A stretch of DNA of 64,000 nucleotides from assembly GCA_050049775.1 (NCBI GenBank), contig JASFVP010000006.1, forward strand, positions 28,115-92,114. Reading direction: 5' to 3'. The DNA comes from JABDQZ01 sp050049775 (GTDB lineage: Bacteria; Pseudomonadota; Gammaproteobacteria; Chromatiales; Chromatiaceae). Positions 53,696 to 61,672 of the stretch are shown in pieces. A model generated the notes under the pieces. The model made no database searches. It saw only the letters and a program-made list of their open reading frames with translations, and was not told where the DNA came from. Both the position numbers and the translations under genes were made by a program. How positions within the stretch are numbered: the stretch's first letter is position 1; every line of letters starts with the position of its first letter.

Positions 53696-54025
53696 ATGGA
53701 TCAGGAATCAAGAGTCACAAAATCCGAGCTCATCGAGGTCATGGCCAAGGAGCAGAGTCATCTGGCTTTCAAGGATGTCGAATTGGCCGTCAAGTGCATG
53801 ATTGAGCAAATGAGCCAGTCATTATCGTCAGGCGACCGAATTGAAATTCGTGGTTTTGGCAGCTTTTCCCTGCATTACCGTCCGGCACGTATGGGACGTA
53901 ATCCGAAAACAGGCGATTCTGTCGCGCTGTCCGGAAAATATGTCCCGCATTTCAAACCAGGCAAGGAATTGCGCGATCGGGTCAACGAGAGTTTTCAGCG
54001 TAGTGAGGAATCCACACAGCTGTAG
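53696..54025 (+). CDS. ihfB: Integration host factor subunit beta
   Basis: IhfB pairs with IhfA to bend DNA at promoters, origins and recombination sites. The 109-residue protein contains VTKSELIEVMAKEQSHL near residue 7, the RIEIRGFGSFSLHYRPARMG arm with the intercalating Pro region, and GKYVPHFKPGKELRDRV. The ATG at 53696 adds six residues before the usual MTKSEL (here VTKSEL, with GTC, which cannot start). A GTG at 53666 would add ten more residues and is less likely. The rpsA-ihfB order is conserved. Confidence 0.94.
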   Translation: MDQESRVTKSELIEVMAKEQSHLAFKDVELAVKCMIEQMSQSLSSGDRIEIRGFGSFSLHYRPARMGRNPKTGDSVALSGKYVPHFKPGKELRDRVNESFQRSEESTQL

Positions 54026-54046
54026 TTTGTATTTGCTTTTGCAACG

Positions 54047-54073
54047 AAAAAGGCCGTCATTGACGGCCTTTTT
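54047..54073. terminator. Bidirectional terminator between ihfB and a convergent small gene
   Basis: A 12-bp perfect stem with 3-base loop runs AAAAAGGCCGTC-ATT-GACGGCCTTTTT. It has a U-run in both directions, so it can end transcription of ihfB (plus) and of the small ORF at 54102-54260 (minus). Its presence supports the small ORF being a real transcribed unit. Confidence 0.85.
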
Positions 54074-54101
54074 ATTGAGAGGGGCAGGAAATCGGGCCTG
54101 G

Positions 54102-54260
54102 CTAGATAAGCTGCGACAGGAAGCTGATGACGCTGAGTCCGGCGATAATGCTCAGGTGCATTGAAGTCGTGGCTTTTTTCTGTCGCCAGGTCAGATCGTA
54201 CTGCATGATGCTGTTGACGGCGTTTTTGGCCTGATCCTGCATAATGTATTGTTTATTCAT
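54102..54260 (-). CDS. Small membrane protein with LexA-type operator (predicted SOS-induced)
   Basis: This 52-residue ORF begins MNKQYIMQDQ and ends with a hydrophobic helix (about residues 33-52, SMHLSIIAGLSVISFLSQLI). A positive patch RQKK at 26-29 before the helix predicts N-terminus-in topology. A GGAG ribosome-binding site is six bases from the ATG. A GTTC-N7-GTTC operator (54311-54325) nearly identical to the lexA operator covers the -35 region, and a bidirectional terminator follows. No homologue is recognised. Its size and layout resemble SOS peptides such as Caulobacter SidA or Escherichia coli TisB, but sequence similarity to them is not apparent. Confidence 0.7.
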   Translation of the reverse strand: MNKQYIMQDQAKNAVNSIMQYDLTWRQKKATTSMHLSIIAGLSVISFLSQLI

Positions 54261-54290
54261 GGTTTTCTCCGGCTGTGTTGTTCTACTTAC

Positions 54291-54305
54291 GTACTATAGT
54301 AGTAC
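54291..54305. repeat. Inverted repeat GTACTA-TAG-TAGTAC in the small-ORF promoter
   Basis: Perfect six-base arms with a three-base centre overlap the likely -10 region (TATAGT or TACTAT on the minus strand). It could be a second operator or simply a promoter element; GTAC-type half sites are also reported for some LexA variants in Xanthomonads and Pseudomonas. Confidence 0.5.
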
Positions 54306-54310
54306 ATATA

Positions 54311-54325
54311 GAACAAAAAGAGAAC
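54311..54325 (-). promoter_or_regulatory. LexA-type operator, GTTC-N7-GTTC, upstream of the small ORF
   Basis: On the plus strand the sequence is GAACAAAAAGAGAAC; on the minus strand it is a direct repeat of GTTC with seven bases between. It ends 50 bases before the small-ORF ATG and overlaps its -35 region. Compared with the lexA operator at 58290-58304, 19 of 21 bases agree across the core plus flanks. The GTTC-N7-GTTC box is the alphaproteobacterial LexA type; its use here is inferred from the match with the lexA promoter. Confidence 0.75.
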
Positions 54326-54332
54326 ATCCGGA

Positions 54333-54361
54333 TTAGATTTTTTTGTATCAATAGTTATAAT
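54333..54361 (+). promoter_or_regulatory. Promoter for the 86-residue ORF and downstream genes
   Basis: TTAGAT (54333-54338), a 17-base spacer and a perfect TATAAT (54356-54361) lie 24 bases upstream of the ORF at 54385. The LexA-type operator of the divergent small gene ends eight bases before this -35, so the two promoters may be jointly affected by LexA. Confidence 0.55.
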
Positions 54362-54384
54362 ATTTGCAATTTAAGTAACTGATA

Positions 54385-54645
54385 ATGTCTTTATATAAGG
54401 TGGAAGCCGTGCCGAGATTGTCGTCTGTACAGAAAGTTACGACCCCGTATGTAAAAGTTGAGCATTGTGTCGAAATTATCTGTGCAAAAGGCTGTCAATC
54501 GGTGAGGGACGATATTCAAAAACTTGAAGCCGGCGTTACCTTGCCGGAAACCAACGGTCTGACACAGATTGAATTGCTGAATGTGCTGAAAGAGCTCAAA
54601 GCGATCATGGCGGTTTATGGCGATACCTGCCGGGTTACCTTCTAG
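54385..54645 (+). CDS. Uncharacterised 86-residue protein
   Basis: I do not recognise a named family. The protein has no signal or membrane segment. Two cysteines sit in EHCVEIICAKGCQSV (about residues 26-40), followed by a helical GLTQIELLNVLKELKAIMAVYG. A third Cys is near the C terminus. A GTG at 54409 with AAGGTGG five bases upstream is a better-spaced start than the ATG; it would remove eight residues. It is followed by the deacetylase-like gene, with a good promoter upstream. Confidence 0.6.
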   Translation: MSLYKVEAVPRLSSVQKVTTPYVKVEHCVEIICAKGCQSVRDDIQKLEAGVTLPETNGLTQIELLNVLKELKAIMAVYGDTCRVTF

Positions 54646-54671
54646 AACCGCAAAATCTTTTTCCTTTTTAC

Positions 54672-55559
54672 ATGCGCATCAATCTCAAAGTCGACGCCGA
54701 AGACTTTGTCGGAATTTCCCAGGGCATTCCCGCTTTACTGAAACTTTTTGACCAATACCGGATTCAGGCCAGTTTTTTTTTCAATCTCGGTTACGACAAT
54801 ACCGGCCTGAAAATCAGAAACCTGTTTCGACCATTTATCCTTTCCAGGCAACTGCCGCTGAGACAGAAGCTCTACGGCACCTTGCTGGCGCCCCCGAATC
54901 TGACAAAAAAATTTCGCGACATCATGCGCAGCTGTGCCGATGCCGGTCACGAAGTCGGTATTAAAAGTTTTGATTCCGCTTCCTGGATCATCAACGCCAG
55001 CACTGCCGGCTCGGAATGGACCAGACTGTCATTGCAACACTCGCTCGAGTTGTTCAACGACATATTCAAGAAGCCACCGAACATGCATTCCTCTTCAGGC
55101 TTTCAGATTAATCCTGCGTTACTGCAATATGAAGAAGAGTTTGGTTTTGACTTTGCCCTGGATACGCGTGGCAAGACAGCCTTTTATCCCGAGTATCAGG
55201 GGGTGACTTCGAAAGTCGTGCAGATACCGGTGACTTTGCCCGCTATCGAAGACTTGTTGTTACAAGCTGAAATCACACTGGATAACGTACATGAATATCT
55301 GTTTGTTGAAAGCCAGAAACAGTTACCACATGGACATGTCTATAATATTCGGGCATCTTATGAAGGGCGTGACTGGCTGCCGATTGTCGAGAAAATAATT
55401 GTTATGTGGCGCAGCTCACAATGGGAGTTCCAGAGCCTGACTGAAAGTTATAATTCGCTGGAGAAGGATCAACTGTTAACCCACCAGATTGGCTGGGAGC
55501 GATGCCCGGCAAGCCGGATGTATTGCGCAACACAAAGCATACCATTACAAAATGTCTAA
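54672..55559 (+). CDS. ArnD-like polysaccharide deacetylase homologue lacking metal ligands
   Basis: The 295-residue protein aligns with ArnD-type (NodB-fold) deformylases: MRINLKVDAEDFVGISQGIP, ASFFFNLGYDNTG near residue 33, GHEVGI near 92, and the SSGFQINPALLQYEEEFGFDF block. The first Asp motif (VDVDT in ArnD) reads VDAED. The zinc motif LHAWDHHAW reads IKSFDSASW, losing the histidines (Lys98, Ser102, Ala103). It is probably inactive or uses altered chemistry. Its stop overlaps the SET gene by eight bases. Confidence 0.75.
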   Translation: MRINLKVDAEDFVGISQGIPALLKLFDQYRIQASFFFNLGYDNTGLKIRNLFRPFILSRQLPLRQKLYGTLLAPPNLTKKFRDIMRSCADAGHEVGIKSFDSASWIINASTAGSEWTRLSLQHSLELFNDIFKKPPNMHSSSGFQINPALLQYEEEFGFDFALDTRGKTAFYPEYQGVTSKVVQIPVTLPAIEDLLLQAEITLDNVHEYLFVESQKQLPHGHVYNIRASYEGRDWLPIVEKIIVMWRSSQWEFQSLTESYNSLEKDQLLTHQIGWERCPASRMYCATQSIPLQNV

Positions 55560-55902
55560 AAAACGCATCTTTAACAAGGACCTGCGCGAGTGGGTTTATT
55601 CAGCGAAGTCCAGTACTCATGGCACCGGGTTGTTCGCCAGGCGCAATATTGCCGAAGGTGAGTACATTGGCACCTATCATGGCCCGACGGCTAAACGCAA
55701 CGGCACCTATGTGTTGTGGATTTATGATCCTGATGATCACGAGCAATGCATCGGTATCAGTGGACAGAACCTGCTGCGCTTTTTAAATCATGACCGCAAT
55801 GGCAACACCCATTTTGAAGAGGCCGATCTGTATGCGGTTCGTGACATCAAGCGTGATGAAGAGTTGTGCTTTGATTACGGTGACGAGTGCGGCCTGGACT
55901 GA
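55552..55902 (+). CDS. SET domain protein
   Basis: The 116-residue protein is essentially a bare SET domain, the lysine methyltransferase fold. It shows the GTGLFARRNIAEGEYIGTYHG start, LLRFLNHDRNGNTHFEEAD near residue 79 (the NH motif that binds SAM) and EELCFDYGDECG near the end with the catalytic-type Tyr. The post-SET Cys cluster is absent. The ATG at 55552 lies inside the end of the deacetylase-like gene, suggesting coupling. The bacterial substrate is unknown; a ribosomal or DNA-binding protein is possible. Confidence 0.85.
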   Translation: MSKKRIFNKDLREWVYSAKSSTHGTGLFARRNIAEGEYIGTYHGPTAKRNGTYVLWIYDPDDHEQCIGISGQNLLRFLNHDRNGNTHFEEADLYAVRDIKRDEELCFDYGDECGLD

Positions 55903-55935
55903 GCTGTTTGCTCCGCCTGTTATCCAGACGTCAGT

Positions 55936-56664
55936 ATGATCGAACGCGATTCCATTTACGCCGAGCCACAATCCGAGCTGGATCGTTTCAGTTTTGATGC
56001 CAAAGTAGCCCGGGTGTTTCCGGACATGATCCGGCGCTCGGTGCCGGGTTACAGCACGGTGATTGCCATGACCGGTGTGCTTGCCGCACAATATGCCCAG
56101 CCAGATTCGCTCTGTTATGACCTGGGTTGTTCGCTCGGCGCCAGTACGTTTTCGATGCAACAGGGTATCGAGGCAGAAAACTGCTGCATTATCGCAGTGG
56201 ATAATTCGGCTGACATGCTGGCGCAGTGCCAGGTCAATCTGCAACAAAGCGACTCGCAAGTGCCGGTTGAGCTGGTTTGTGACGATTTGTTGAACGTGAA
56301 AATCCATGACGCATCAGTCGTCGTCATGAACTACACCCTGCAGTTTGTCGATAAAGAGCGTCGGGCAGGTTTGCTGTGCTCCATTTATGACAACTTGCTG
56401 CCAGGCGGCGTGTTGTTGTTGTCGGAAAAAATCCATTTCGCCGATGCGCAAATGGATCAACGCATGATTGAGATGCACCACGAGTTCAAACGCGCCAATG
56501 GTTACAGCGATCTGGAGATCAGCCAGAAACGCACGGCGCTGGAAAACGTGCTGCAACCGGAAACCCTGCAACAACACGAGCAGCGCCTGCTGGCATGTGG
56601 TTTCAAGCAGATTGATGTCTGGTTCCAGTGCTTCAATTTCATTTCCCTGATCGCCTACAAATAA
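55936..56664 (+). CDS. cmoA: Carboxy-S-adenosyl-L-methionine synthase
   Basis: CmoA converts SAM and prephenate to carboxy-SAM, the donor for the wobble uridine modification cmo5U34. The 242-residue protein has FDAKVARVFPDMIRRSVPGY near residue 21, YDLGCSLGASTFSM near 62, and VVMNYTLQFVDKERR near 130. CmoB follows directly (no gap). The chorismate/prephenate genes 6-9 kb upstream supply its substrate pathway. Confidence 0.95.
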   Translation: MIERDSIYAEPQSELDRFSFDAKVARVFPDMIRRSVPGYSTVIAMTGVLAAQYAQPDSLCYDLGCSLGASTFSMQQGIEAENCCIIAVDNSADMLAQCQVNLQQSDSQVPVELVCDDLLNVKIHDASVVVMNYTLQFVDKERRAGLLCSIYDNLLPGGVLLLSEKIHFADAQMDQRMIEMHHEFKRANGYSDLEISQKRTALENVLQPETLQQHEQRLLACGFKQIDVWFQCFNFISLIAYK

Positions 56665-57642
56665 ATGATTGACCTGCAAGAGTTGACCGCAGCGTTAAGC
56701 GACACCGCACTCGAGCCCTGGCTCGTCGACCTGCCACAACAACTGGATCAGGTGCTTAATGAGCGCAGCCATGGCGACATGCCACGCTGGCAAAACGCCC
56801 TGGAGCATTTACCTGACTGGTCCTGCGACGAACTGGACATGTCCGACGGTGTGATTCGTATCCGTTCGCAGGCTACGCGTACAGAACAACAACTTGCTGA
56901 GTTGAAAACCTTGCTGCAGGAATTCATTCCGTGGCGCAAAGGGCCGTTTGACGTGCACGGTATTTACATTGATACCGAGTGGCATTCCGACTGGAAGTGG
57001 TCGCGCATCGAACAACACATCAGTGATTTAAATGGGCGGGTGGTGCTGGACGTCGGTTGTGGCAGCGGCTATCACGGCTGGCGCATGGCCGATGCCGGCG
57101 CGCATCTGGTCGTCGGTATCGATCCAAGCCGTCTGTTCCTGCTGCAATACCAGGTCATCAAACATTTTCTCAAGCCCCGGCAGTTACCGTTTCACATGTT
57201 GCCACTCGGCATTCAGCACATGCCGGAGAACCTGCAGGCATTTGATACGGTGTTCTCCATGGGTGTGCTGTATCACCGCAAGTCACCGCTGGAGCATTTG
57301 CTGCAATTGAAAAGTTGTTTGCGCGCCGGTGGTGAACTGGTGCTGGAAACCCTGGTCATCGACGGCGAGGAGGGCATGACGCTGTTACCCGAGGATCGTT
57401 ATGCGAAGATGCGCAACGTCTGGTTTATTCCTTCGGTACCGACGTTGGAGTTGTGGTTGCAACGTTGTGGCTATACGAATATCCGGGTGGTGGATGTATC
57501 AATCACCAGTGTCGAGGAACAACGCTCAACCGAGTGGATGCGTTTTGAATCCTTGCCGGACTTTTTTGACCCACAAGACAGCAGCAAGACCGTGGAAGGC
57601 TATCCGGCGCCAAAGCGTGCTGTGTTGATCGCAACGGCCTAG
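56665..57642 (+). CDS. cmoB: tRNA U34 carboxymethyltransferase
   Basis: CmoB transfers the carboxymethyl group from carboxy-SAM to 5-hydroxyuridine-34, giving cmo5U34 in several tRNAs, including tRNA-Ala isoacceptors. The 325-residue protein has WRKGPFDVHGIYIDTEWHSD near residue 91, VLDVGCGSGYHGWRM near 127, and FSMGVLYHRKSPLEHL near 198. Start ATG immediately follows the cmoA stop. It converges on lexA with a five-base gap. Confidence 0.95.
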   Translation: MIDLQELTAALSDTALEPWLVDLPQQLDQVLNERSHGDMPRWQNALEHLPDWSCDELDMSDGVIRIRSQATRTEQQLAELKTLLQEFIPWRKGPFDVHGIYIDTEWHSDWKWSRIEQHISDLNGRVVLDVGCGSGYHGWRMADAGAHLVVGIDPSRLFLLQYQVIKHFLKPRQLPFHMLPLGIQHMPENLQAFDTVFSMGVLYHRKSPLEHLLQLKSCLRAGGELVLETLVIDGEEGMTLLPEDRYAKMRNVWFIPSVPTLELWLQRCGYTNIRVVDVSITSVEEQRSTEWMRFESLPDFFDPQDSSKTVEGYPAPKRAVLIATA

Positions 57643-57647
57643 TTAAA

Positions 57648-58253
57648 TCAGCGGTAGCTGCGCATCTGGCCGACCAGTACTCCCTGGATTTGTACCTGGT
57701 CCGGTAAATAATGCATGGGTGACATCTCGGCATTGGCCGGATGCAGGATGACTTCACCGGGTTTTTGCTCGATGCGCTTGAGCGTGGCGTCACTGCCTTC
57801 GACCAGCGCGACGACAATTTCACCGTTGCGCGCGGTGTCCTTCTGCTCAATCACGACCCAATCGCCATCCAGAATGCCTTCGTCGATCATGGAATCGCCC
57901 TTGACCTGCAACACATAACAGGGCTTGTCGGAGCGCAGGCTGGGTGGCACCTGCATGGCTTGCGGATTTTCGATGGCTTCGATCGGCCGGCCGGCGGCGA
58001 TGAAGCCCATCATCGGCAAGTCATTTTCGTTTTCTTCGTTTTCCACCAGACGGATGCCGCGGCGCAGGTTGTTCATCGGCTCGACCAGGCCGGCATCGAT
58101 CAGCGCCTGCACCTGCTTGTGCATTGAGCCCCTGGACTTGAGGCCAAAGGCGTCACAGAGTTCGGTCAGGGTCGGCGCCTGCTGCTGTTCCTGCATGTGC
58201 TCGCTGAGGTAGTCGTAGATTTCCTGTTGTCGGCGGGTGAGTGAAACGCTCAT
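57648..58253 (-). CDS. lexA: LexA repressor
   Basis: LexA represses the SOS regulon and self-cleaves when RecA is activated by DNA damage. The 201-residue protein has an N-terminal winged helix (LTRRQQEIYDYLSEHMQEQQ; recognition helix SRGSMHKQVQALIDAGLV at 40-57), the cleavage site Ala87-Gly88 (FIAAGRP), catalytic Ser121 (GDSMIDEGI) and Lys159. The recognition helix differs from Escherichia coli LexA and looks like variants with non-enterobacterial operators. A GTTC-N7-GTTC box lies 36 bases upstream, supporting autoregulation. The ATG at 58253 was chosen because it fits the LexA N terminus. Confidence 0.95.
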   Translation of the reverse strand: MSVSLTRRQQEIYDYLSEHMQEQQQAPTLTELCDAFGLKSRGSMHKQVQALIDAGLVEPMNNLRRGIRLVENEENENDLPMMGFIAAGRPIEAIENPQAMQVPPSLRSDKPCYVLQVKGDSMIDEGILDGDWVVIEQKDTARNGEIVVALVEGSDATLKRIEQKPGEVILHPANAEMSPMHYLPDQVQIQGVLVGQMRSYR

Positions 58254-58289
58254 AAAAAATCCCGGTTGTTCACGAATATCAACAATATA

Positions 58290-58304
58290 GAACAAGAATA
58301 GAAC
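58290..58304 (-). promoter_or_regulatory. LexA operator upstream of lexA, GTTC-N7-GTTC
   Basis: The plus strand reads GAACAAGAATAGAAC, which is a GTTC direct repeat with seven-base spacing on the coding strand of lexA. It ends 36 bases before the lexA ATG and lies 94 bases before sthA. It matches the operator at 54311-54325 over a longer block. This spacing and sequence match the alphaproteobacterial LexA box, not the Escherichia coli CTGT-N8-ACAG box, which I did not see here. Confidence 0.75.
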
Positions 58305-58398
58305 AATGAAAAGGCCGCTGGAAAAATAATTTTGAAATATTTGCGTCGGTATCCGAATATACTGATGCTTCATATCCAGCAGTAAACAAAGAGCATTA

Positions 58399-59790
<1,392 letters not shown>

Positions 59791-59795
59791 GCGCC

Positions 59796-60179
59796 ATGGC
59801 GAAAACGACGCTGTTTTCCATCATCGAGTCACCGGCGCATCCGCCGTTCAGTGCGTTGTACCGTTCGCTCGGCATCGAGGAGCAGCGCTTCACCGCCATG
59901 CGCAAGGCGATCAGCGCCCTGAAAAAAGTCCGGCCGGATTTCGTCGTGGCCGAGTTTTTCTACGGCTACGGCAATAACTACGCCGGCGTCAATGTCAGCA
60001 ACCTCGACGTGTTCCTGCACAGCCTGCAAAAATACGCGCCACAGGCCAAAGTGGTGGTGCTGGTGACACGTCAGGAAGCCGAATATGTGGACAAGCTGGC
60101 GCAGCTGTTTCGCCTGCATCAGGTGCTGGTGCATCCGGTCAGCGCCGAAGACATGAAAAATGCGCTGTCGGTCGGGTAA
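59796..60179 (+). CDS. Pseudo-receiver-like protein of unknown function
   Basis: The 127-residue protein has an alpha/beta pattern that resembles a response-regulator receiver but with altered phosphorylation residues. RPDFVVAEFFYGYGNN replaces the Asp-bearing strand (Glu is at the usual Asp), VVVLVTRQEAEYVDKL keeps the Thr, and VLVHPVSAEDMKNAL has His for the invariant Lys before Pro. No output domain follows. It starts five bases after sthA, so the two may be co-transcribed. The assignment is my inference from pattern, not a recognised family. Confidence 0.5.
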   Translation: MAKTTLFSIIESPAHPPFSALYRSLGIEEQRFTAMRKAISALKKVRPDFVVAEFFYGYGNNYAGVNVSNLDVFLHSLQKYAPQAKVVVLVTRQEAEYVDKLAQLFRLHQVLVHPVSAEDMKNALSVG

Positions 60180-60197
60180 AATCGGCACATGCGACTG

Positions 60198-60224
60198 TTG
60201 TCTGTGGACGTGACGTTATAAAAT
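60198..60224 (+). promoter_or_regulatory. Candidate gltX promoter
   Basis: TATAAA at 60217-60222 (or TAAAAT at 60219-60224) is a good -10 about 30 bases before the gltX ATG. The best -35 candidate, TTGTCT at 60198-60203, is 13-15 bases away, which is short. The weak -35 lowers confidence. Confidence 0.35.
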
Positions 60225-60253
60225 TCCGCCTTTGTAGAAGAATTGAATTTCCC

Positions 60254-61657
60254 ATGACAATAAGAACCCGTTTTGCGCCGAGTCCCACCGGCTACCTGCA
60301 CGTCGGCGGCGCGCGCACCGCATTGTTTTCCTGGCTGTACGCCCGCAAGCACGGCGGCAAGTTTGTGCTGCGCATCGAGGATACCGACCTGGAACGCTCG
60401 ACGCAGGAATCGGTCAACGCCATTCTCGAGGGCATGACCTGGCTCGGCCTGGAATACGACGAAGGACCGTTTTACCAGACGCACCGCTTTGATCGTTACG
60501 ACGAAGTCATTAACGAACTGCTGGACAAGGGTTTGGCCTACCGCTGCAACTGCTCGCGCGAGCGCCTCGATGCGTTGCGTGGAGAGCAGATGAAGAACAA
60601 GCAAAAGCCGCGTTACGACGGCCATTGCCGCAACCTGCACGTCAGCGCCGACGAACCGCATGTCATCCGCTTCAAGAATCCACTTGATGGCACCGTGGTG
60701 GTCGACGACATGGTGCGTGGCAAGGTGGTGTTCGCCAACAACGAACTCGATGACCTGATCATCAAGCGCACCGACGGTTCGCCGACCTACAACCTTACCG
60801 TGATTGTTGATGATGCTGACATGCAGATCACCCATGTGATCCGCGGCGACGACCATCTCAACAACACGCCGCGCCAGATCAACCTGCTCAACGCGCTGGG
60901 TCTGCCGGCACCGAGTTATGCACATCTGCCGATGATTCTCGGTGACGATGGCGCACGCTTGTCCAAACGCCATGGTGCGGTCAGCGTCATGCAGTACATG
61001 CACGACGGTTTCTTGCCCGAGGCGTTGCTCAACTACCTGGTGCGGCTCGGCTGGTCACACGGCGACCAGGAGCTGTTCAGCATTGATGAGATGATCCAGT
61101 TGTTCGCCATCGCTGATGTCAACAAGGCGGCGTCGAGCTTCAACACCGATAAACTCAAATGGCTCAACCAGCAATACCTCAAGCAAACCGATCCGCAACG
61201 CATCGCACACCTGCTGTCGACGCATCTCGGTGACCGCGGCATCGATCCCTGCGAGGGACCGAACATTGTCGAGGTGATCCTGGCGCAGCGCGAACGTGCG
61301 CGCACGCTGCTGGAGCTGGCCGACATCTGCCGTTTTTATTATCAGGACTTTGATGAGTATGAAGAAAACGCGGCCAAGAAAGCCTTCAAGACCGCCGCGC
61401 TGGAACCGCTCAAGGTGGTGCGCGAGGAAATCGCCACCATCACCGACTGGAACCGCGAGAATCTGCACGCCGCAATCGAGTCGACCGTCAAGCAGCTCGA
61501 CATCGGCTTCGGCAAGGTCGGCATGCCATTGCGCACGGCGGTCACCGGCGGTGCGCCATCGCCCGATCTCGACTTGACTTTGTACCTGGTCGGCAAGGAC
61601 GCCTGTCTGCGGCGCATCGACCGGGCGTTGCATGAAATTGAACAACGAGCACAATAA
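60254..61657 (+). CDS. gltX: Glutamyl-tRNA synthetase
   Basis: GltX charges tRNA-Glu. The 467-residue class I enzyme has FAPSPTGYLHVGGARTAL (HIGH-like) near residue 6, the zinc-binding CNCSRERL and DGHCRNLH region (about 98-128), and ARLSKRHGAVSV (KMSKS-like) near 236. It lies 15 bases before glnS, with a tRNA-Glu gene 1.9 kb downstream, so enzyme and substrate are close. Confidence 0.97.
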   Translation: MTIRTRFAPSPTGYLHVGGARTALFSWLYARKHGGKFVLRIEDTDLERSTQESVNAILEGMTWLGLEYDEGPFYQTHRFDRYDEVINELLDKGLAYRCNCSRERLDALRGEQMKNKQKPRYDGHCRNLHVSADEPHVIRFKNPLDGTVVVDDMVRGKVVFANNELDDLIIKRTDGSPTYNLTVIVDDADMQITHVIRGDDHLNNTPRQINLLNALGLPAPSYAHLPMILGDDGARLSKRHGAVSVMQYMHDGFLPEALLNYLVRLGWSHGDQELFSIDEMIQLFAIADVNKAASSFNTDKLKWLNQQYLKQTDPQRIAHLLSTHLGDRGIDPCEGPNIVEVILAQRERARTLLELADICRFYYQDFDEYEENAAKKAFKTAALEPLKVVREEIATITDWNRENLHAAIESTVKQLDIGFGKVGMPLRTAVTGGAPSPDLDLTLYLVGKDACLRRIDRALHEIEQRAQ

Positions 61658-61672
61658 CCGCAAGGAATTTCT

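Noticed and set aside
54026..54164. Plus-strand continuation frames past ihfB
   Set aside because: These frames read through the bidirectional terminator and the convergent small gene, without a ribosome-binding site.
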